Source: Timema cristinae
Lineage: Eukaryota > Arthropoda > Insecta > Phasmatodea > Timematidae
Length of the DNA stretch: 64,000 nucleotides
NCBI GenBank assembly: GCA_039000515.1
Contig: JBCFYV010000012.1
Coordinates: forward strand, 44,919,535 to 44,983,534
Direction of reading: 5' to 3'
Part shown: in pieces, positions 40,358 to 52,423 of the stretch
Layout: each line of letters begins with the position of its first letter
Numbering within the stretch: position 1 is the first letter of the stretch
Program-made: the position numbers and the translations under genes
The notes under the pieces: model-generated
What the model was told of the DNA's origin: nothing
Databases searched by the model: none
The model's input: the letters and a program-made list of their open reading frames with translations, nothing else

Positions 40358-42180
40358 AAAAAATGGTACGGCGCACCACACATTCTTTCTCTCTCCTTTG
40401 CCTAATAATGGAGTTATATAATCAAAACGTGTAAAATATTCAAGCAAAAATATATATATATGGTTGCAGGAATATTCCGCTAAAGAGCATAAATCAATGA
40501 ATTCATAATTTTACAGAACCATATTGTTCAACAAAGAGCATAACGATCAATTTCTAGACCTAAATTTAAAAATTATACTTATCAATATCTCAAATTACTA
40601 ATTGGTTTTATAAAAATGTATTACAAATAAATATTTTTTTATTTTAACTAATAGGCCTTTTATGACTTTGCAATGATAAATTATTTTGTATCTCAAAGAG
40701 TTGAGGTAGTATGATCAAAATTATAAATTTATGTGTAAGTAAAGTACCATCAAAGTCATTTTCATGAAAATGAGAGTTGCCATTTTGTTTGTAGTGTTAA
40801 ACAATGCTTATATATGGAATTTAATCAAAATCGATTTACATTATTTTCACCCTTAAGAAATTTACTCTGAATTTTAGGGTTATATTTTTAATTAAAAAAT
40901 ACCTCCTAGGAGCTTTAGTGGAAACCCTAGGTACTAATTTTTAGCCCAATTGCAGTAAAATGGTTTCGGCTCTAGTCCCAGTAACCGAAAGACATATGGC
41001 CTTGCGAAAATCGCACGGAAAAATTGCACAACTTTTCTCATATTGTATTTTATAGTTAGGGAGAACATTTTCAAAAATAAGTTTCCAATAATCTACCCTT
41101 AAAAGTAAGTTTTTCCTCATAAAAACAAATATATTATTCTGTTAATCTCATTAAACAATATTTATATATAAATTGCTAAAATATTCTTGACAAATTTAAA
41201 GTTAAAATAAAAACATGTTATTTTAAACTATCCTTATTTGTAGTTTGTAAAAAAGTATTCTTATTAATCATAAAATACTATTACCAGATACCTATTTTGT
41301 ACTTAATCTATAAAGCCAATTTAGAAAAATTTCAATTTTTTTATAATCTGTTATGAGTAAACTACCCTTAAATTAATATATTATAGAAAAATAAACATAA
41401 TATATTATTATTTATCATTTAAAATAGTCCCCCGACAACAATTTTTAATCATACCACTAAAAATATTTTTTAAACGATTCAAATTACAAAATGGTCATCC
41501 ATCATTAATCTACACTCAAACGAATTTCACCTCAAAAATAGGTATCTAGTTTTATTTTTACTGTAAAACACTCCCCAGATATACTAATTTTAAACAAAAT
41601 CGTTGGTTATTTTCAAAATATATTTTGAATGTTTGAAAGTCACTCATGAGTAAACTACCATTTAACGAGTTTTTAACCAAAAATCAAGTATAGTATACAA
41701 TGGTCAAACTCTCAAACACTCCCGAAATATCAATTTTAAACAAAATAGCTGCAGCCGTTTTTAAAAAATTTTGAATTCGGAAAAATCATTTATCAGTAAA
41801 CTAACCTTTGTTTGAAGACTAAAGCCAGAAGAAACAAAATGATTTGAGGAACTATCATATAACATCTAAATATCAAATTTGATCGCAATCCATCAAACCG
41901 ATTCAGATCTGTAGCTAGGGACAGACAGAATAATGTAAAAAAAAATAATATATATATATATATATATTTTGTCTCGGACACACATAAAACATAAGGATTG
42001 GTCATAATTTCTTTGTCAAAAATTTTTACTATTACAATAATTTCTCTTAATATGAAAAAAGTAAAAATACTTTATCGGGTTCAGAGTTTCATGAAACTTA
42101 ACATCCGTCAACGTCTGGAGTTAGATTTTTTCGCCGATCCCAAGTCAGTCTTTATCATAGGGGCGTGAGAAAGTAAAAAT
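40358..42180 (+). repeat. Long repeat family C (copy 3), split by family E
   Basis: It opens AAAATGGTACGGCGCACCAC and runs to about 40998 (GGTACTAATTTTTAGCCCAA, ACCGAAAGACATATGGCC). It resumes at about 42060 (TTTCATGAAACTTAACATCC) and ends GGGCGTGAGAAAGTAAAAAT. The gap is an antisense family E copy. Confidence 0.65.
41015..42055 (-). repeat. Long repeat family E, antisense, nested in family C
   Basis: The minus strand carries the family E head (CTGTCTGTCCCTAGCTACAG, CGGTTTGATGGATTGCGATC) and repeated body phrases such as ATTTTGTTTAAAATTGATAT. It contains an (AT)n run at about 41945-41968. The frames seen inside it are artefacts. Confidence 0.6.
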
Positions 42181-42526
42181 TGGACTTGACACAGTTGACA
42201 CCGACGGTCATTAATTGTATGAGAGCGAGCTAAGGAAACAAAGAAAAGAAAAAGGAGAATCCGTGCTTGTTGAATCCAAACTAGTCTGCTCCGAGTCTTC
42301 CTTCCCCCACTCACACTATCCCTCAGTCAAGCCTATAATTGACTTAAGTGCTTGCATTGCTGAGTGAATGTTAATCAGTTGCAGGCTCTCTGAAGTGTCC
42401 CTGCGGGGGCTAATGTTAATTAAGGGACCAGTTTAATGGCTTGCACGTTGAAGGGTTATCCAACAACCAATCCAGACCACTCGGTTTTTACAAAGAGATT
42501 TTGTATCTAATTCCACTCCCGTTCCC

Positions 42527-42740
42527 TTCTGGTCAATGATATGGTTAGTGCTCTGGAGGGTGTACTTCTGATATAGGCGATCCAGGGTTCAACACCCTCT
42601 CATGGTTATAGACCAGTGAGAAAGGTGTGTGGTTTCCGGCGCGATCTCGGAGTGTTAGATACAATATTAAGTTAGGATCAGAAATCGCATTGGGGGTTAT
42701 CTGCAGTCTTCTTTCGACAACAGCGAAATTGGGATCAGTG
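42527..42740 (+). mobile_element. tRNA-derived SINE-F
   Basis: A-box-like ATGGTTAGTGCTCTGGAGGG and B-box-like CCAGGGTTCAACACCCTC, about 35 bp apart, followed by a body (GTGGTTTCCGGCGCGATCTC, AGAAATCGCATTGGGGGTTA) unlike SINE-A or B. Only one copy is seen in this window. Confidence 0.5.
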
Positions 42741-42764
42741 TAATAGTTTCTTTAGTTTTAGAAA

Positions 42765-42797
42765 ACTATATATATATATATTTTTTTTTTTTTTTTC
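42765..42797. repeat. (TA)n then poly-T
   Basis: A short TA run directly followed by 17 T. Confidence 0.85.
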
Positions 42798-43559
42798 GAA
42801 AATATGATAAAATGGTTTCACTACTCTCAATTCCCCTGTCTTATAATGCTACCACTAGTAAGCACTATGGTGTGAGTGACCTTCAAGATCACCGGTCTGC
42901 TAGTTGAGGAAACTTGTGAAAACAACCTATAATGAATTGATATTGTATTATTGAAGGTTTAAATTTAGCTTTATAAAAGGGAGAAAAAATATATATAGCT
43001 TGACAACTCGATTATCTGTATTTTTTGAATTTAAACATTTGTGCTCTCCATTCTTATATACACTTTTTATATTAACTATAAACTAAGTTATTTGACGGGG
43101 AACCTATTAGGAGCCTTGCTCTTTTTTTAAATATAAAATGAACCAAAAGGAAAAGTAGCTAAATCATAAATTATTTTAAAATATTAATCCTTTATTAATT
43201 TAAATTATGTGATTAAACTTGAAAAATAGGCTGATTTAACATTAGATCAAATAGAGATTATAATCTAAAAATATTTGCCTGGAAGCGAACATAAGACAAA
43301 TAAAAAGATTAAATATACTTTTTTGCTGAAAAAAAAGCATTAAAATTGAACAAAAAGCATAAATGATATAATGGACTGTTATAGATACATATTGGTTCCT
43401 GCCCTATTTCGATTTTCTACTACACCAAATTGCTTTTTGCTAATTGATTGTGAAATTAAGAACGCCTGATTTTTTGGAAAAATTTTTAGTATTATTTTAT
43501 GGTTTTAGTAACTAGTGGTAAAAATATCAATTTTAAACCGTATCATAAAGTGTTCTTTC

Positions 43560-45420
43560 TATATGTTTTGAAACTTTAATTCCCCCTCACCGTCTTCCTC
43601 ACCCTTCTCTATTCTCTGACTCTTGTTTCAAAATTAAATAATTTCAAACTCTTCTGATTAGTTGTGATTGTCTCTTTTCATGTAAGTAGATATTTTAATT
43701 TTATACCATACGGGAAGTGTTCTACTACATTAGCATTAGAGATTTTGGAGAGGACATCTCCCTTTCCATTTCTGGTATTATATTTTGAAATTTGATATAT
43801 TTTAATAGTGTTTGAAATGTATCTTACCTGCCTGAAAAATTGCAATCTTTTAACAGAATGAAAAGTAGTTTTAATATAAGTTTTGGAGGCTTAGAACCAC
43901 TTTCCCGCCCATTTCTAAAATAAAAATCCACTTGAAATATTAAAATATTTTTAGTTGGGTATTTGGATTAATTTTACTAATATTCCTGCTTGTTTTTTAA
44001 ATCCCACCATAAAGTTTTGTTTTCTGTTATCCCCTCATACCTCTATTCATATTTCAAAAAGCTCAAGTGATCAGATTTTGTAGGTATTTAGAATAAGTAG
44101 TATATTTTTCTGTCTATCTAACTTACTTTTATACTACGCTGAGGTCTACTTGTTTCAATTAGTTTTATCATTGAATCCATCATCTCCCATTTCGCTGCCT
44201 CCAACTTTGAAATTAAATAGTTTAATATCTAATTGAATATCTGGTGCAATACCTCTACCTGCATGCCAAATTTCAATCCTCACCTAAAATTATTTCAATA
44301 ATAATAACAACCCCACCTCCCAATTTCCAGGGGATTCATTTCCCCATGCTTGCCTCCATCTGCTTACCTTTTTGCATGTACGTAAATATTTGAATTTTAT
44401 AGCATACGAGAAGTAGATATTTCAAGTATTTAAGAAATATTTTGGTATTTGAAGCTATTCCACTACATTCTCGACAAATGTCAATTTTATACCTCACCTA
44501 AAGTGATTAGTATATTTTTTAGCCTCCTTTCGTGCCCCCCCTCCCCCCTCCCCAATTCCCAGATACCTAGTTTGAAGTATCCCATATATGGACCTTTCTG
44601 ATGGTATGTTTTGGTATCTTTAGCTGTTTGCATCTCTGCAATCATGTTAATAATTACATTTTTTACTATACGGGAATTGAAAGATTCTATTTGTTTAGGA
44701 ACGATTTTGGAAGGGACTCTTCTTCCCACCATTTTCAAATAATTAATTTTGAAAAAAAAAAAGTTTTGAGGGTGTATGTGATGACACTTGAAGCTTACTG
44801 ACAAATTTGAAGCTTCTTCCTCATTAAGAAGTAGTTTTTTTAATGATTTTTGAAAATCTTTAAATATCTCCAATTCCCCCATTTCACCAACCTCCAATTA
44901 AAAATATCATATATTTGAGAATGATTCAGGTATTTGGAGTACTCCACTATAAGCCTGAATAATTTAATTTTATATCTCACCTAAAAGTATTGTTTTGTGT
45001 TAGTAGTTAATATGAATCTTTCCCATACCAAAAAAAAAATCTTACTTTTTTTAGTTATTTGGAATGATCCCTTAAACTTCATCCCAAGTTTAAATTTTTC
45101 AACACCCTTGTAAGAAATTGTTTATATTATTTTCAAAAGTTTTGAACCTCCTATCACATTTCACCAACTAATATTTTCAAATCACAAATTTTAAGGCTGG
45201 TTTGATTATTTGGAATGCTACTTCTACTTTCCTGCCAAATTTTAACTATCTACGGTCCATAATAGTTTTTTTTTCTATTAATATAACCCCAAGGTCCCCA
45301 AAGTTCTGAAGCCTCATTTTGAAATGTTTTATTATTATATTTTTCTGGTTGTATGGGGTCTCTCTATATGATTGCCTAACTTCAGATTTCTAGGACGTTC
45401 AGAAGTTTTCGAACAATTCA
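43560..45420 (+). repeat. Long degenerate array, subunits about 160-200 bp
   Basis: A phrase set recurs in order: GGTATTTGGAGC/TATTCCACTAC, a GCCAAATTTCAATTTTATA type string, CCTCACCTAAAAGTATT, then CCTCC..CCCATTTCACC. Clear instances lie at about 43830, 44265, 44480, 44800, 44955 and 45230. All are strongly diverged. No coding frame is shared between subunits; the 136-codon minus frame at 44487-44897 is not conserved across them. Confidence 0.6.
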
Positions 45421-45859
45421 TGCGGAAGGAACTTGGAAGGAAGGACACGACCTTTCCATTATATAATAATACTATCTAGTGTATCCGTTCTTCACACGGG
45501 GACTCTCTAAAGTAGCTTTGTTATTTTTAGTGTATAGAATTAACTACATCGAAAAGTAACATCTTAAACTATGTTTACATATTAATCATCTATTGGTTTA
45601 GATTCTGAAACAATTCTCGAAATTAGGCTGACTTATTATACACAATGTAAAAATAGAGATATAATCTGAACATGTTTTAAAAGCTGACATATCTTTTAAA
45701 TCTTAAATTATAACTTCTCTATAAATAATAATACTTTGAACTCTTGCTTGTCGGTGCTGATAAAAAAGAAAGAGGATTGTCACGGCATAAATCATAATTG
45801 GTTGTAAGGGTTGAAATTAAATCCAATCAAAAGTAGTTTATAATTTTTTGCCGCATTTA

Positions 45860-46325
45860 TCCCGCTTAACCCTCTTTACTCCACTTGCCCATTTTCTCAT
45901 TTAGTCCTTTTTTTTGCAATTCTTACAACTTTTCAAACATTTAAACCTTCTTTACTTTAAATTAATACCGTTTTCCCTTTTCCGCCCTGTTTACTCTTTT
46001 TGTAACCTCTTTATCCTTTCCATCCCGTTTACTATTTTTACTCCACTAACCTTTTTAGCCTTTTGCAAAGTTTTAATCTTCTTACCTTTATTATTTCTAC
46101 CCCTTTTAACCTTTATATCCTTTTTATTTTTTATTACTTTTGGCCGTTTACCATTTTTAAATTTTGTACCCTGCTTACCATTTTTGCTCAAATGTGTCCT
46201 TTTCACTCTTTTTACATTTTGGCAATTTTTGTCCTATTGCTCATGTTGCCCTTTTTGATTAGATTTACATTTTACCATTTTTACAATTTTTTGTATTTTT
46301 TCCCTTTTTACCGCTTTTAACAGTA
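45860..46325 (+). repeat. Pyrimidine-rich short-period array (CCCTTTTTAC-type)
   Basis: About 460 bp in which one strand is dominated by T and C, with recurring phrases such as TTTACTCTTTTTGTAACC, CCTTTTTATTTTTTATTAC and TTTACCATTTTTAAATTTTG, a period near 10-12 bp. Open frames on both strands (45914-46258, 45991-46206, 46063-46320) are by-products of this composition. Confidence 0.75.
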
Positions 46326-46354
46326 ACTACCTAGTTCAGCTTTGGATAAATATT

Positions 46355-46500
46355 TGAGGGTAGAAAAGGTAGAATTTAAAAAGTTTTAAAAAAGGGTAAA
46401 AATTGTGTAGGTTATAAAGAGTGTAGGGTCTGAAGGCTGTAGAGTATAGAGTATATATTATATAGGGTGTAAAGGGTAAAAGGCTTAAAACGTTTTACAG
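46355..46500 (-). repeat. Purine-rich array, mirror of the preceding array
   Basis: GAGGGTAGAAAAGGTAGAAT, AAAAGGGTAAAAATTGTG and GGTGTAAAGGGTAAAAGGC are complements of the array at 45860-46325, so the strand bias switches at about 46325-46355. Confidence 0.7.
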
Positions 46501-46723
46501 ATAAAAAATTATTAATACACAAAATATGTTCATTAAAAATAAATTAAAACATTTAGCAATTTAATTTATAATGGCGACATGAGAAGACGAGTTTGTTTTA
46601 GATACTAATATCTTCTTGTCAACCTCCATGATAACCAAACTTCCGTGGCCACCAAACTACATTTCAAATTGTATTAAGTAGTGGTAAAGCTCTCTTGCGG
46701 CGTTAATATTTCTTCATTTTTCT

Positions 46724-46761
46724 GAGCGTATAACCCGAACGGGTAGTAAGACGTGGTGTTT
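46724..46761 (+). repeat. Orphan SINE 3' tail
   Basis: GCGTATAACCCGAACGGGTA and GTAAGACGTGGTG match the SINE-A/B tail exactly. No body precedes it. Confidence 0.85.
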
Positions 46762-47344
46762 ATATTATTCATTTATCTGTTTTTAATTAGTTAAATATTT
46801 ATAGTAATAATTTCAAAATTCCTGTTTTTAGGTGCACATATTTAGTTTCAGGTTCTACTAATATTTTAATTTCGAACCTACGCGTGCGGTAGATATGGCG
46901 CAAAGCTAATGTAGACACAAAAACTCTTAATTTTATTGGTATACAAGATGAGTCACCATTTGAAACGTTTAATTTTTAACTCTTTTATATAAATTGATCT
47001 ACCTTTCAAACTATTAGCTTTAATTGTATTTTATATAAGTGGGATATTATTTTCAACCTTTATTTTTATCTTTGTTTCTTGGTATAGAGGTATACGATAT
47101 TTTAAAAGCTACTTACGTCATTTTTCCTTTTTTATTCAAATGTATATTTATCCCAAGATAATTAAAAACATGATACCCATGCGATAACTGCCCATTAATT
47201 CTATTAGAAATATGTTTCTTGTCACAAAGTGGCTATCGTTATTTTCTTAGGATCTCGTGTTGTCAGATCTGACTCACACTGAACATCTGTGAAATTACTA
47301 GGCCACTATAAGCCGGTTTATTGCACCGAATTAACATGCCAACG

Positions 47345-47600
47345 CCTAAAGAAAGAGGGGGAAAAAAATACATCTGGGCAAAAAGCGCGCATAATACTGC
47401 AGGCTAGGATGCACGTCTGTTCTGTGTTTAGATGAATTCGTCTCGTAAACGACTTGGCCGACTTCCCCTCGGCTCTCTATAGCGTGCTGACCGTTCCTTG
47501 TGGCTGAGCGTTGAGTGTGGTCGACCGCAAATAAACCTTGGGATACCTTGTTGTTACTATTGATATGGGAGTTCGTATTGCTATCCAATCAGAAATCGTC
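47345..47600. other. GC-richer island, candidate exon or promoter
   Basis: The island contains GCGCGC, CGACTTGGCCGAC, GTCGACCG and a CCAAT box (ATCCAATCAG) at its right end, and shows no repeat signature. The minus strand is open for 80 codons (47346-47588) with GLFAVDHTQRSATRNGQHA and EVGQVVYETNSSKHRTDV, but without an ATG. It is contiguous with a hAT MITE. No family is recognised. Confidence 0.3.
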
Positions 47601-47605
47601 TAGGG

Positions 47606-47893
47606 CAGTGGCATTCAAACTGGGGTACGCAAATATATTTTAGGAGTACGTAAATGTCAAGACATATTATATACATGATAAATACTGAATAATCAGGACC
47701 AGACTCAGTGTTAAGCACAATTTACCAGGGCACATGCGATCTGAGAAGGCATTTTTTCTCTCTTTTTCTCACTTTTAGATTAAGATGATATATTATGTTT
47801 AACTCTAAATATGCACCAACAACTTTGAGGGTAAAAAGTTTGAAGATAAATTATATATGGGATTATGCGAATAGCAAATGTTGAATATCATTG
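47606..47893. mobile_element. hAT-type MITE with perfect 8-bp target duplication
   Basis: The left TIR CAGTGGCATTCAAACTGGGG and the right TIR (reverse complement CAATGATATTCAA) are of the CAGNGGTTCTCAA.C hAT type. The flanks are GTCTAGGG at 47598-47605 and GTCTAGGG at 47894-47901, an exact 8-bp duplication as hAT transposases make. The 288-bp element has no transposase. GGGGTACGC near its left end is typical of such ends. Confidence 0.93.
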
Positions 47894-47909
47894 GTCTAGG
47901 GAACAGAGT

Positions 47910-49974
47910 TAGGTATTTTGTAATAGGCGTACTCTTGTTGGTTACGTTTAGTTTGTAAGTTTTGTTCTGATAGAATTTGAATTAAAAATTCTTCCTTGGG
48001 TTTGGTTGGGTAACATATTATAGTAGTTCGATTGGATGATTGTGTCCACCGTATGAGGTCAGGCAACAGTTCTTTATTGGAGTATAAGGACCCACAGAAT
48101 TAATCACTACAAGATTTACAAACAAACTTAGCCCAGGACAGTATGACTAAGACCACAAACTCAGAATTGAGCCTAATACTTACTAGTCAGATATCAGGAC
48201 AAACGTGGATAAAATATTAATATATCAGATTTGGACTATACCCAGGGTATCTTATACCTGTGATAGACCACTCTCGCCATGTAGCAAAGAGGGCAAACAA
48301 CATATTTTCTTATTATATAATACATACATGTTACATACGTTCCGTTATAATTTCAATGAAGAAGATGAAATCGATGAATGTATTTACTAACTTAAAGTCA
48401 CTAGCCAAACCATTAAAATTGATGTTATTTTAATAAGTAACAAATATATTTTCACCAGAATCATTATTGCTTTCCAACCTTATCAAATAACGGTCACCAA
48501 GCTTCATCTTTTCTCTTTCTCGTCCCTCTTCCAACTAAAAGGTGACCTTGAGGGAAAACGTTTATCTAAGAATAGAATATATTGTGACTCCCACATTCCT
48601 CACGTCATTCCAATGTAATGGTGCTTTCTACCGATTATATATGTAACAATTATTGAATTACAACTAACTTAGGTTAACTCAACAGTGTAACCGTTGTTTG
48701 TATATATCCTGTTCAATTCTGGTCCACCAATATGCTTTCACATACTTAGATAACGTTCCAGAAAACGATTTTACATTTGATTTTCAATAATAATTCATTT
48801 TTAATATATTTTTAGAACCGGCATTGCACACAGTATAGTAGGAAAATGTGTAGAATTACATCCCCCTTTTTGCTTTTTTTTTTGTGTCTGTATAGAACTT
48901 TGATTTAAACAAAACTATTTTCTATTTGTTTTTACACAAATCACTATTTAGCTGCCAATTTATTTGTATGAAGAATTTCTAATAGTACTGAAGATGGGAT
49001 TTTTTAATTCTCAATCAACTCATATTTTTATATTGAGGGGGGAAAAAAAAACCCAAATGTATAGTTCAATCATTCCAAATATTATGATAAAAAAATCTAA
49101 TTTTATCAGATATACCACTGTTTTGAACCAATCGAGCAAAAAAAAATTATTTGTAAAAAAATGATATACTTGAATTTTTTTCACATAAAGTAAAATAGCC
49201 AAATAATTCTAAAAATGTTTGGATCATCCAAACGATCATGATATCAGTTCACTAATGCATTTAAATTGAATTATATTTTTATAGTATACTAAACGATACA
49301 AAAAAGATTGGGGTCAATTTGCCTTGTAAAATGTTCTACGTACTGTACATACCAACGGATATCTACATAAAAGAAACTTATTTAGGTTTTTTGACATCAA
49401 GACGAAGTTCAATCGAATCAAAAATCTACATAAACATACATATCAGTCTGCTATTCATTAAATATAAATTTGTGTGTGGGTTGCAACATAAATTTGATTA
49501 GTTGAGCTCATTTTATTGGCGCACATCGGAAGGAATGTGTCAAGTGAGAATAGAGAGCACTTAGAGGAATATCGCTGAGGCGTAGATAATGTCCTGTACA
49601 TAATAATAATGCGGCCTACCAGATGTTATACAGCATATTTTATCATGCATTTCGAGTACCTGTCTTTTATTAAAATTGAAATATATTTATAAGATTTGTA
49701 TAAGCTTTTATATATAAATATAAATATTATAATAAACACGTACATGTGTTGAATTTTACTTATTTCATTCTAAACAAGATTATTTAAGAAATTTTAAAAA
49801 TATGCTAATCTCTTGAGTGTCCTAGGTGTAATTATTTAGTTTCTAATGTAGTACGTTTATAATAATTTGTCAAGAAAGTGTTTGTTAAATAACTGATAAA
49901 TGTAAAGGTATAATAACCGTTATTCCTTAAAAAAATATATTTTAGAATTTTTAACAAATATTAATCAAGGGTGT

Positions 49975-49975
<1 letters not shown>
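47910..49975. other. Intergenic AT-rich DNA
   Basis: No exon, RNA gene or element boundary could be supported. Small frames here are AT-rich and unlike coding sequence. Confidence 0.4.
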
Positions 49976-49976
<1 letters not shown>

Positions 49977-50013
<37 letters not shown>

Positions 50014-50020
50014 ATATATA
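49977..50020. repeat. (TA)n microsatellite, interrupted
   Basis: TA repeats with ACATG and CTG interruptions, directly before an antisense SINE-B tail. Confidence 0.9.
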
Positions 50021-50043
50021 CTGTACTTATGTATATGTTTTAT

Positions 50044-50260
50044 CACCGCGTCTTATTACTCTTTTGGGTTATACTTATGCGCTATGAATTAGGAAGGTTT
50101 AATATATAGTAAGTGTACTTGCATTTGCATGGAGGGAGGGTGGAAAACCATTCAGGAAAACCACTCAGTGTACCCGACCAGGATTGAAACCTTATCTCCC
50201 CGTCTTTGTCAATCTAGTCTAACACGAAAGTAACGCGTTATATGTGCGGCCACCAATGAG
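50044..50260 (-). mobile_element. SINE-B, antisense
   Basis: Tail complement CACCGCGTCTTATTACTC, then GGAGGGAGGGTGGAAAACCA, the B-box complement CCAGGATTGAAACC and the head complement GTGCGGCCACCAATG. Confidence 0.8.
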
Positions 50261-50353
50261 GATCTTATATTATTACTTTCCATGTTAATTTTAATATTTA
50301 ATTTAGAAATAGTAACACATTTACACATACATATCATCGTTTAAGAATGTGAA

Positions 50354-50553
50354 CCACATTGGTGGGTATGCGGACTAAGTCGTAATCCTCATTGGGTCTA
50401 GTTTACAGTGATAGGGAGGCTGGTGTCTTAATCCCGGGTAGGAGGGGGGGGGGGGAATAAATTTAGCATTTTTTTTTCAAAATGAATTTCCATACTAATT
50501 AGGTATATTTATTCAAAATTCTACCTCTATCCTCCCTACAGCATTAATGTACA
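50354..50553 (+). mobile_element. SINE-B with poly-G run
   Basis: Head CATTGGTGGGTATGCGGACT, B-box region GGTGTCTTAATCCCGGGTAG, a run of 12 G, then AAAATGAATTTCCATACTAA and TTCTACCTCTATCCTCCC. Confidence 0.7.
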
Positions 50554-50560
50554 AATGAAC

Positions 50561-50735
50561 TACTTCTGTGTGCTGGGGGTCTGGGGCTCAATCCTTGGTC
50601 CCAGCACAGATTTATTTTATTTCCAAACCCATCCTTCACCGCTGACAAGTCGTGTATTAATCACAACTTATTAATGTGTGGGATTCCAGGCCTCCACCGT
50701 GGTTAGGATCCTACGTTAAACTGTATGTCCTCCAT
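50561..50735 (+). mobile_element. SINE-A, truncated at both ends
   Basis: It begins inside the tRNA-like head (TACTTCTGTGTGCTGGGGGT, B-box region GGGCTCAATCCTTGG) and ends in the body at GTATGTCCTCCAT. The A box and tail are missing. It belongs to the long subfamily (GTGTATTAATCACAAC). Confidence 0.85.
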
Positions 50736-50771
50736 AGGGACATCCAATGAAACGATAATCACTGATACTCT

Positions 50772-51003
50772 CTTAGGTCGCCGCATGGTTTGAGACGCAC
50801 TCTTGCAGTAGACTGACTGCCGATGACGGGGGATCCAGGTTAGATTATCAGTTGGGTGTACTGAGAGTTTTTACAAAATGGTTTTCCACTCTCCCTCCCT
50901 GCAAATATGGGTTCTAAATTAAACCTTCCTAATCCCTAACACATTAGTGTAATAAGTACATATTGCGTATAACGGAAGGGTAGTGATATGTAGTGCTAAA
51001 AGC
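50772..51003 (+). mobile_element. SINE-B, near full length
   Basis: Head TTAGGTCGCCGCATGGTTTG, B-box region CCAGGTTAGATTATCAG, AATGGTTTTCCACTCTCCCT and tail GCGTATAACGGAAGGGTAGT. It closes a run of four SINEs within 1 kb. Confidence 0.8.
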
Positions 51004-51654
51004 CAGAAATACTCATTAAAATGGTATACAGAAAGATAAAGCCAATAGTCGGGTATTATTTAATGTCAAGAAACATTTTTTAGTAAATTTATTCTTTAGT
51101 ATTTTTTTTTCCTACATCTCTCACTTACAGTTAAGTGGAAACAATTTAGGGTTTTAGTGAACTTTGTACATTATGAAACAAATATCTGGGTTCATAGGAG
51201 TTCACTATAAATGTATTTGACTGTTTATTGAGACTCCTTAAACCCCGTGACCTTCAGTGTGTGTAAACCATAACCCCCCAAAAGATATTAAAATGGCATT
51301 TTCAAGTCTACTGAGTGAAACCCCAAGGTGTGCACCTAGGGTGTATTAAAAAAGAAATCAAATATGTCGATCCTAGTACCTTAGACGTCGTGTTAGAGCT
51401 GGGAAGTGCATTTTTAAACTCAACTAACCAAGCAATTTTAAACTGACTCCCTATTTAGTTATTTAAAGAACCAAGTAACATAGAAAGCGAAAATATGGTA
51501 CTAACCACTTTCTTTGGGAAACCTTAGTTTTTGTTAATACATTTATTGTGAGCCTGAAATATTAAACTCCGCGATTGCTGGTGCGGAAGGTTGCTAAGTA
51601 AAGGAACATGTAAATTTTAAACTTTATATAACTTATTATATTTAGATAAACTAC

Positions 51655-51850
51655 CATGTGTGAAGCTTAGTTTTTATTTTTACATTTAACCTACTAATGA
51701 TATAAAAATTAAATTTTTGCCTTATGTTTGCTTGTTTGTTTGTTTGTTTGTTTTGTTGCTCAATAACGCTCAAACCAATGTACAACTTGTTCTGGTAAAA
51801 CCTCGAATGGCAATAACTTGGACGTCCGGTTAACATTTGGCTTAATTACA
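51655..51850 (-). mobile_element. LINE 3'UTR fragment, antisense
   Basis: The minus strand reads GTTAACCGGACGTCCAAGTT, GTTTTACCAGAACAAGTTGT, then GCAACAAAACAAACAAACAA. It is the counterpart of 59345-59545. The '(CAAA)n after a paragraph of fixed text' design is common in arthropod LINE and SINE 3' ends. Confidence 0.6.
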
Positions 51851-52383
51851 AATTATGTTTGTTGCAAGATAGTGATTACTAAACGCTTCTTTTTTTGGGC
51901 CTTTTTTCAACTTATGATTATTGGATTTCATTTTGATAAACTTATAAAGTTTCCTAGATATAATTATATCACACATTATGACCATATTGAAAAAAAATAT
52001 TATATCTATAGAACATCACTATTTAACCTGTTCAGAGCTCTAACTCATAAACTATGGGAAGTCTGACAATGGGAATCATAAACAAGCATAATATTAAACA
52101 ATATGGGATATGTATTGATTTGTTTGTATTATATGTGTGTAACAAGTGTGTGTGTAAGGGCGTAAGGAGTGAAAAATCTTCGCGGCTAGTATTGCGGGTA
52201 TATAAGATGGAATATATAAGTTAGGGTGTAGGGAAGTAGGTGAAGGCGAGTCCATGTTTCTTCTCTCAGAATCGCACGCACATAAAACGCTGCTCTTGAA
52301 ATTTAATTCTTTTCTAACATTTGAAATTGTCAAATCTGTTGTATGGTTTAATGTGATTGAAGCTGCGGGCAAATTCTAGTTAG

Positions 52384-52423
52384 TACATAACCGTTTAAAC
52401 TGAACGGTTAGTAAGACGCATGA
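52384..52423 (+). repeat. Orphan SINE 3' tail, diverged
   Basis: CGTTTAAACTGAACGGTTAG followed by TAAGACGCATG. The tail hairpin has been kept by compensating changes (AACTG/CGGTT only partly). Confidence 0.55.

Noticed and set aside
44487..44897. 136-codon minus-strand open frame
   Set aside because: It lies inside the degenerate array at 43560-45420. The frame is not kept between subunits, so it is an accident of repeat composition.
45914..46320. Frames rich in F/L (plus) and K/R/N (minus)
   Set aside because: By-product of a pyrimidine-rich short-period array.
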